Origin: Candidatus Stygibacter australis
Lineage (GTDB): Bacteria; Cloacimonadota; Cloacimonadia; Cloacimonadales; TCS61
DNA: 39,285 nucleotides
Assembly (NCBI GenBank): GCA_030765845.1
Contig: JAVCDJ010000124.1
Location: forward strand, 1 to 39,285
Direction of reading: 5' to 3'
The notes under the pieces are model-generated. The model ran no database searches. It saw only the letters and a program-made list of their open reading frames with translations, and had not been told where the DNA came from. Positions 33,764 to 39,285 of the stretch are shown here, in pieces; positions within the stretch are counted from its first letter, which is position 1, and each line of letters begins with the position of its first letter. The translations under genes were made by a program, and so were the position numbers.

Positions 33764-33873
33764 GTCTTGACTAAGAAAGGGACATTTTCTGCCTTAATTA
33801 TAGAAATATATAGTAGGAGTCTTATGAAACAAAGGAAATTCTTAGACCTTTACTGGGAGGGGTTTTCAATAGG
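33764..33873 (+). promoter_or_regulatory. Conserved structured leader element, copy B
   Basis: Homologous to 28499-28608 (86% identical over 110 nt, no gaps). The hairpin is kept by wobble pairs: outer stem GGGAC/GTCTT, lower inner stem TCTGC/GTAGG. The upper inner stem is weaker than in copy A. AGGAG again lies in the 3' arm, 5 nt before an ATG. Conserved TTGACT at the 5' edge could be a -35 box, but no -10 at 16-18 nt spacing is evident. Confidence 0.62.
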
Positions 33874-33976
33874 ATTATACCTGCGAACTAGTAACTTATT
33901 ATCAACCTTATCGATAATAAAAATAAGAAATCATATAAGTTTAAATATGCTAACAAGAAAAAAAAAATCATCTTAA
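33824..33976 (+). CDS. Possible leader peptide B (50 codons)
   Basis: ATG 33824 behind AGGAG encodes MKQRKFLDLYWEGFSIGLYL and continues for 50 residues to a TAA 13 nt before the C25 ATG. Only the first 17 residues resemble copy A; the rest is lysine- and isoleucine-rich and looks random. The core differs from copy A only by amino-acid-changing substitutions, so coding is doubtful. Confidence 0.25.
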   Translation: MKQRKFLDLYWEGFSIGLYLRTSNLLSTLSIIKIRNHISLNMLTRKKKSS

Positions 33977-33989
33977 TAAGGAAGTTAAA

Positions 33990-36900
33990 ATGAAAAAAAG
34001 TTTGTTTTTAATTTTTTTACTGATGTCATTCACATTATTGATGGCAGAATGGGTAGAAATCCAGGGCAATCAGGCAACAGAGCGTTATACCTGTGATCAG
34101 CAAAGTCGCGGTGCGGCATCAATTGAATTTAATTTAGATGGTTATGACATAGTAACCAAAACTTATAATGGGATTGATTATACCTATATAACTTACCCAA
34201 AATCCAGTGATCTGCTTGAGACGGGATATCCGGATGTTCCTGTATTTACCAGGGCATTGATAATTCCAGATCAGGGTACACCGGAACTGAGAATAGTAAG
34301 TTTTGAAAAGACAGTGATCAATGACGTAATAATCTATCCGGAAGAAGAGATGCATCATGATGGCGAGGGCAATGTAGATAGATTTGCAATCAATGAAGAA
34401 TTTTATGGAAGCAGGGGAGTATTTCCTGAAACTATTGCCTGGGCAGGTGAACCGGCAATCATGCGTGATTATCGTCTTGTACCGATAACATTCTGTCCTT
34501 TCCAGTACAATGCAGGCGACCACAGTTTAACGATATACAGCAATATAGTTATAGAAGTGGAAACCAAGGGTAGAGGCGGAATCAATGCCAAGACCAGAAG
34601 TGGCAAAATATCACGCAGTTTTGAAGGCGTGTATAAAGCAAATACCTTGAATTATGATCAGGTGGCAGTACGTGATGATTACCAGATTCCCACATTGTTA
34701 TTTATCTGCAATGATAATGATGATGTACTCGAAAATCTTGATTACCTGGTGGAATGGCGCGAGCAGAAGGGATATCAGGTAACAGTAGCCACTACAACCC
34801 AGACCGGAACATCCACGGCCTCCATCAAAAATTATATCCAGGATGCCTATGATAACTGGGATGATCCACCAGAATATGTTACAATATTAGGGGATGCCAA
34901 TGGATCCTTTACCATACCAACCTGGACTTTGTCAGGCGGTGAGGGAGATCATCCTTACTGCCAATTAGAAGGTAATGATGTACTGGGAGATCTGTTCCTG
35001 GGCAGAATAACCTTCAGTTCGATCAATACATTCCAGGTTCAGTTAAACAAGATATTGGGTTATGAAAAGACTCCTTATATGGGAAATACAAACTGGTATA
35101 GCCGGGCATTATTAACGGGTGATCCCGCTCATAATTCAGGTTATTCCACTATAACTGTAATGAAGGCAGCCAAGGAATTGATGCTTGATTATCCGGGAAA
35201 CTTCTGGGGAGATGATAATTTTGAAGAAGTATATGGCGGATCTTTTGCGACCCAGATGGACAATGCTATCAATGAGGGTGTCTTGTATTTTTGTTATCGT
35301 GGTTATATTGGTATGTCAGGATGGGGACCAGGAAATACCAGCAATGGGTATATGTTACCATTTGCCATAATTCCTACCTGTGCTTCAAACAGTTGGGCAG
35401 GAAATGGAACCTGCGAACAATTCGTACAACAGGGATCAATAACAATGCCAAGTGGAGGCATTGCCGGATATGGAACTACAACAGCCTCAACTCATACACC
35501 ATTTAATAATGCCCTTGCCCTGGGAGTCTGGGGTGCAATATTCCGTGATGATCTATTTGAAGCCGGCGCTGTTATGCTGCAGGGAAAATATTATCTCTGG
35601 TTGACCTTTCCTCAGAATCCGGGTAGTTGGGTAGATTCGTTCTCTCACTGGAGCACTCTTATGGGAGATGCGGCATTAGAATTATGGACAAGAGTGCCGC
35701 AGCAGTTGTCTGCAATCTATGAAGATACGATCCCCTCGGGGTCAAACTACTATCAGGTGGCAGTAATGGATTCCATTGGCAATCCGGCAGAAGGCGCCTG
35801 GGTAACTCTTACATCAGATGATCTGGATTTTAAGGCAACAGGATATTGCAATGCCGGCGGAACAATCCTGCTTGATCTTGATGGAGCAGAAGATGGTGAT
35901 TATAATTTAGTTGTTACCAAGCATGATCATGTTCCAATAACAGAAGAAGTTTCTATTGAGCAGGTGGATTATTTTGTTGATATCAGTGAGGTAAGTTATG
36001 ATGATGCAGCCGGTAATGGCAATGGAATAATCAATCCTGGTGAGACTGTGGACGTAATGGTTACATTGGCTAATACCGGAAATATGGCACTGAGTGGTGT
36101 GACAGCAAGCGCGGAATGCAGCAATGATCTGGTGACAGTACTTAGTGATGAGATCACTTTTGGTGATATCGCTGCCGGTGGAACAGCCACAGGAGCAGCA
36201 GGATTTGAGATAGAGGTAGCAGCAGCCTTCCAGGGTGGAGTAGATATTAGAATGGATATTACTATCAATGACAGTGATGATAATGAGTGGACAACCTGGC
36301 TGATGGCACCCGTGGAAGCACCGAATCTATATGCCAGTTCATTTTCTATTGATGGAGATGGTGTGATAGATCCGGGAGAAACAGAAGAAATATATTTCAC
36401 ATTGACCAATAATGGTAATCTGGGCGCAGATGATGTGAGTGGATTATTGATGTGCAATAACCTCAGGATCACCATTGTCGACAGTATTGGGAGCTTTGGT
36501 AATATCGCCGGTGGCGGAACAGGAAATAATGCCACAAACCGCTTTACAGTGACAGCAAGTGCTTCAATATTACCTGGTACTTATATCCCCTTTATCTTAA
36601 ATCTGACCAGTCCTGATGGATACGATGGATATGTAACCATCAACGTGCCAATTGGCGAAGCAGGACTAACAGACCCATATGGACCTGATGAATATGGCTA
36701 CTGGTGTTATGATGATGGAGATGTGGATTATGATAAATGTCCCGAATATGACTGGATAGAAGCTGATCCATCTTTTGGTGGAGACGGAACGGGATTATCT
36801 ATCAGTGCTGGAGGTGGAACTGGAGATTATGAGATGTTTGACTTACCAGCAGATTTCTCTTTTGTATATTATGGAGAAGAATATGATGAAATCTGCATTT

Positions 36901-38765
36901 GTTCAAACGGCTGGATAGCTCCAGGATACCATGAGACAGGGAACTTTATGAATTATCAAATACCTGGACCACAGGGACCAAGTCCGATGATCGCAATTTT
37001 CTGGGATGATCTAGCTGTGAGCAATAATGATGTTTGCTGGTTATACGATGAAGATCTTCATTACCTGGTAATAGAATGGTCACGCATAACGAATGGAGAT
37101 ACCGGAGTGGGAGAAACTTTTGAGATCATCTTATATGACCCTGTATATTACCCCACCACTACTGGCGACAGCGAGATAAAATTCCAGTATCTGGATGTAA
37201 ATAATAATAATGCAGGTCAATATCCCAATAACCATGGGCAATATGCTACTGTAGGCCTGGAGAATGAAGATTCCCAGATCGGTTTGCAATATACCTTTAA
37301 TAATAGTTATCCCGATGCCTGTAAAACTTTGCAGGATGAGATGGCAATTCTCTTTACACCTCCTCCAATCCCACCAGATGGTCCTTTCCTGAGTGTTAAT
37401 AATTATTATGTATATTCTGGTGATGATGCCTTTATCGAAGCAGGAGAAACTGCTGATCTTTCTATGGTTCTGGAAAATATGGGTGGTAATACAGCCACGA
37501 ATATTAATGTGGAAGTATCAGTCACCGATCCTTATGTGACGGTTACAGAAAATAGTGGCAGTTATACAATGATCCCAGCCAATGGATTTGGGACATTGGA
37601 AAATGAATTTACTTTCGAGGTTTCGGGGAATGTTCCCGATTTCTATGTTTTCTATCTGGAAGCAATAATTTCCAGTGATGAAAATAGCTGGAACTGGATG
37701 CTGCCTTTTACTGCTTATCTGCCAAACACATTTGCAGTAGATCAGGACAGCATTTATTATGAAATAGCACCATTATCGACAGACAGTTATACATTTACTT
37801 TGAGCAATATTGGAGATCTGCCGGTGAATTTCTATGTACGGACAGATGAGACTACACCCGTTGGACGTGATATCACCGGGTCTGTGATCACCTGTGATAC
37901 AGATTCATTCACACCGGGAGAAGAAACAACCTGGACATTTAACGTATACAATGCTGCTTCAGATAATGAATGGGTTTCTGATGTATGGCTGGATTTCCCA
38001 CTGGGAGTAACTGTGCTGGATGCCAGTGACGTGGAAGGAGGTTCTGGTGGTGATATGATCTGGGACAACACTACCGGGGTTGGACAGAGAGTGAACTGGC
38101 ATGGCATGACTGCTAATGACTGGGGAGTTCTTCACAATGGTGAAATAGGCGTGTGGGAAGTAGATGTGCTGCTCAGCACAGAATTTGTAGGTGACATGGC
38201 ATTTGGCTGGGAGATTGGTGGAGATGGTTATGGAGAGGAACCACATAATGTAACTGGTGAAATATATATGCTTTATCCCTTGAGATGGATCAATCTTGAT
38301 ACATCATCAGGAAATCTGGAAGATGGTGAAGATATGGAAATCACGATGAATTTTGATACTAATGACATCGAAGAGGGTATTCATACCTGTGACGTTGTGA
38401 TCACCTGTGACAGCTGGGATACTAAAATAATTAATGTGGTCTTAAACGTAACGAATGGAGATGATAATGACAGCAGTGAATTACCAGAAGCAGTAACTTT
38501 GAATGGTAATTATCCCAATCCATTTAATCCCGAAACAGAGATCAAGTTCCAGTTACCGGATAATACTGAAATCAACCTTTCTGTCTATAATCTGAAGGGA
38601 CAGCTTGTGAGAATCCTGATGGATAATTATCTGCCAAGTGGATCACATTCAGTTATCTGGGATGGAAAAACCAATAATGGTGAAATGGTGGGTAGTGGAG
38701 TTTATTTCTATAAGCTGACTGCTGGAGAAACCAGTGAAACCAGAAAAATGATCTTACTCAAATAA
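33990..38765 (+). CDS. Secreted gingipain-like (C25) protein with T9SS tail, copy 2
   Basis: A 1,591-residue paralogue of copy 1 with the same domain order: signal peptide MKKSLFLIFLLMSFTLLMAE, propeptide-like region, C25-like domain, Ig and CARDB-like repeats, a beta-sandwich domain and the 'NGNYPNPFNPETEI' sorting tail. The expected catalytic His is again Arg (R437 in 'YFCYRGYIGMSGW'); Cys464 in 'IPTCASNSW' and the His in 'STHTPFNN' are kept. The first ~260 residues and the 'TCDTDSFTPGEE...' to C-terminus part are almost identical to copy 1. The peptidase region (about 290-570) and the segment around 925-945 ('LSISAGGGTGDYEM') differ most. The second half of the peptidase domain has many substitutions but no frame damage. 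AAGGAAG precedes the ATG. Confidence 0.88.
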   Translation: MKKSLFLIFLLMSFTLLMAEWVEIQGNQATERYTCDQQSRGAASIEFNLDGYDIVTKTYNGIDYTYITYPKSSDLLETGYPDVPVFTRALIIPDQGTPELRIVSFEKTVINDVIIYPEEEMHHDGEGNVDRFAINEEFYGSRGVFPETIAWAGEPAIMRDYRLVPITFCPFQYNAGDHSLTIYSNIVIEVETKGRGGINAKTRSGKISRSFEGVYKANTLNYDQVAVRDDYQIPTLLFICNDNDDVLENLDYLVEWREQKGYQVTVATTTQTGTSTASIKNYIQDAYDNWDDPPEYVTILGDANGSFTIPTWTLSGGEGDHPYCQLEGNDVLGDLFLGRITFSSINTFQVQLNKILGYEKTPYMGNTNWYSRALLTGDPAHNSGYSTITVMKAAKELMLDYPGNFWGDDNFEEVYGGSFATQMDNAINEGVLYFCYRGYIGMSGWGPGNTSNGYMLPFAIIPTCASNSWAGNGTCEQFVQQGSITMPSGGIAGYGTTTASTHTPFNNALALGVWGAIFRDDLFEAGAVMLQGKYYLWLTFPQNPGSWVDSFSHWSTLMGDAALELWTRVPQQLSAIYEDTIPSGSNYYQVAVMDSIGNPAEGAWVTLTSDDLDFKATGYCNAGGTILLDLDGAEDGDYNLVVTKHDHVPITEEVSIEQVDYFVDISEVSYDDAAGNGNGIINPGETVDVMVTLANTGNMALSGVTASAECSNDLVTVLSDEITFGDIAAGGTATGAAGFEIEVAAAFQGGVDIRMDITINDSDDNEWTTWLMAPVEAPNLYASSFSIDGDGVIDPGETEEIYFTLTNNGNLGADDVSGLLMCNNLRITIVDSIGSFGNIAGGGTGNNATNRFTVTASASILPGTYIPFILNLTSPDGYDGYVTINVPIGEAGLTDPYGPDEYGYWCYDDGDVDYDKCPEYDWIEADPSFGGDGTGLSISAGGGTGDYEMFDLPADFSFVYYGEEYDEICICSNGWIAPGYHETGNFMNYQIPGPQGPSPMIAIFWDDLAVSNNDVCWLYDEDLHYLVIEWSRITNGDTGVGETFEIILYDPVYYPTTTGDSEIKFQYLDVNNNNAGQYPNNHGQYATVGLENEDSQIGLQYTFNNSYPDACKTLQDEMAILFTPPPIPPDGPFLSVNNYYVYSGDDAFIEAGETADLSMVLENMGGNTATNINVEVSVTDPYVTVTENSGSYTMIPANGFGTLENEFTFEVSGNVPDFYVFYLEAIISSDENSWNWMLPFTAYLPNTFAVDQDSIYYEIAPLSTDSYTFTLSNIGDLPVNFYVRTDETTPVGRDITGSVITCDTDSFTPGEETTWTFNVYNAASDNEWVSDVWLDFPLGVTVLDASDVEGGSGGDMIWDNTTGVGQRVNWHGMTANDWGVLHNGEIGVWEVDVLLSTEFVGDMAFGWEIGGDGYGEEPHNVTGEIYMLYPLRWINLDTSSGNLEDGEDMEITMNFDTNDIEEGIHTCDVVITCDSWDTKIINVVLNVTNGDDNDSSELPEAVTLNGNYPNPFNPETEIKFQLPDNTEINLSVYNLKGQLVRILMDNYLPSGSHSVIWDGKTNNGEMVGSGVYFYKLTAGETSETRKMILLK

Positions 38766-38781
38766 ACTGCAAAATTTTAAA

Positions 38782-38820
38782 GATAAAAATCCCTGTTTGT
38801 TCAACAGGGATTTTTTTATC
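38782..38820 (+). terminator. Terminator after C25-like copy 2
   Basis: GATAAAAATCCCTGTT and AACAGGGATTTTTTTATC form a long stem, with a GC core TCCCTGTT/AACAGGGA and a T7 run, starting 16 nt after the stop codon. It is the same design as the terminator after copy 1 but with changed bases. Confidence 0.9.
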
Positions 38821-38844
38821 AACAATGACTTAATTTTCAAATAT

Positions 38845-38862
38845 TTGGCACAATTATTGCTT
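38845..38862 (+). promoter_or_regulatory. Sigma-54-type promoter ahead of C25-like copy 3
   Basis: TTGGCACAATTATTGCTT matches the -24/-12 consensus TGGCAC-N5-TTGCW exactly, with correct GG-to-GC spacing. It lies 45 nt before the ATG at 38907. Copies 1 and 2 lack such a site and instead have the leader element. An upstream activator site cannot be recognised. Confidence 0.65.
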
Positions 38863-38906
38863 CCTAAATCAATAAGTAAAAGTAATTAATGTAAAAGGAA
38901 GTTAAA

Positions 38907-39285
38907 ATGAAAAAAGGGTTCTTTTTAATTTTTTTACTGATGGCATTCACGCTATTGACAGCAGCTTGGGTAGAAATCCAAAGTAATCAAGCAACAGAGC
39001 TTTATACCTGTGACCAGCAAAGTCGTGGTGCGGCGTCAATTGAATTTAATTTAGATGGTTATGACATAGTAACTAAAACTTATGATGGAATTGATTATAC
39101 CTATATAACTTATCCAGAATCCAGTGACCTGCTTGAGACGGGATATCCAGATGTTCCGGTATTTACCAGGGCATTGATAATCCCAGATCAGGGTACACCG
39201 GAGCTGAGAATTGTAAGTTTCGAAAAGACAGTGATCAATGACGTGATAATCTATCCGGAAGAAGAGATGCATCATGATGGCGAGG
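38907..39285 (+). CDS. Gingipain-like protein, copy 3 (cut by window end)
   Basis: The first 126 codons of a third paralogue. Signal peptide MKKGFFLIFLLMAFTLLTAA, then the same propeptide-like start as copies 1 and 2 ('WVEIQSNQATELYTCDQQSR'). At DNA level it matches copy 1 more than copy 2 in several places (for example 'agagctttatacctgtgacc'). AAAGGAAG precedes the ATG. The frame is open to the last base of the window, so completeness cannot be judged. Confidence 0.85.
   Translation, partial: MKKGFFLIFLLMAFTLLTAAWVEIQSNQATELYTCDQQSRGAASIEFNLDGYDIVTKTYDGIDYTYITYPESSDLLETGYPDVPVFTRALIIPDQGTPELRIVSFEKTVINDVIIYPEEEMHHDGE

Larger units (their letters stand above)
33570..33989. other. Intergenic region ahead of C25-like copy 2
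   Basis: About 420 nt. The first 190 nt hold nothing I recognise. Leader element copy B is at 33764-33873. The remaining 116 nt are AT-rich and end with the ribosome-binding site AAGGAAG before ATG 33990. Confidence 0.6.

Overview
The window looks like a chromosomal piece of an anaerobic bacterium of the FCB (Fibrobacteres-Chlorobi-Bacteroidetes) supergroup, most like a Cloacimonadota-type lineage. The clues are large secreted gingipain-like (C25) proteins ending in a 'NYPNPFNPET' type-IX-secretion sorting tail, a class I (strict-anaerobe) hybrid-cluster protein, moderate to low GC, and structured AT-rich intergenic DNA. The phylum is an inference from style; there is no rRNA or tRNA here to prove it.

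Layout. (1) 1-1623: a very AT-rich partial gene for a small exported protein, then about 1 kb without an intact gene. That stretch holds a broken remnant of a surface beta-helix protein gene, AT-rich direct repeats, a bidirectional terminator and one copy of a hairpin element. (2) 1624-21005, minus strand: thirteen tightly packed genes (gaps of 0-21 nt or short overlaps), read as one operon of about 19.4 kb. In transcription order: hydantoinase/allantoinase-like HyuA, aminohydrolase SsnA, the large flavin/Fe-S oxidoreductase YgfK, M20 amidohydrolase YgeY, carbamoyltransferase YgeW, two fold-type II PLP enzymes, a three-subunit xanthine-dehydrogenase-like molybdenum hydroxylase, a second molybdenum hydroxylase whose Mo and FAD domains are fused (with its own 2Fe-2S subunit), and two maturation factors (MocA-like nucleotidyltransferase, XdhC-like). 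This is the anaerobic purine/urate degradation gene set known from E. coli (ygeW-ygeY-hyuA-ygfK-ssnA-xdhD) and gut anaerobes. (3) 21006-24282: a divergent intergenic region with a second copy of the hairpin element, a D-2-hydroxyacid dehydrogenase, an alkyltransferase-like (ATL) DNA-repair protein, a beta-CASP metallo-beta-lactamase-fold nuclease, and two large palindromic intergenic elements. (4) 24447-28023: a TetR regulator with a clear operator, then a Fe-S protein, a cupin and Hcp behind a second matching operator, closed by a terminator. (5) 28080-39285: two complete and one truncated tandem copies of a ~1,590-residue secreted C25-like protein. The first two share an 86%-identical, structured 110-nt leader element; the third has a sigma-54-type promoter instead.

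How the genes fit together (inference from families). The molybdenum hydroxylases and YgfK would do purine redox steps, SsnA and HyuA would deaminate and open rings, YgeY and YgeW would remove acyl/carbamoyl groups and save one as carbamoyl phosphate, and one of the PLP enzymes would release pyruvate and ammonia from a diamino acid. The cluster lacks a recognisable YgeX (diaminopropionate ammonia-lyase), carbamate kinase, purine transporter and regulator. The TetR-FeS-cupin-Hcp block looks like a self-contained response to nitrosative or related redox stress. The C25 array probably supplies secreted or surface-attached proteins, although the expected catalytic His is replaced by Arg in both full copies.
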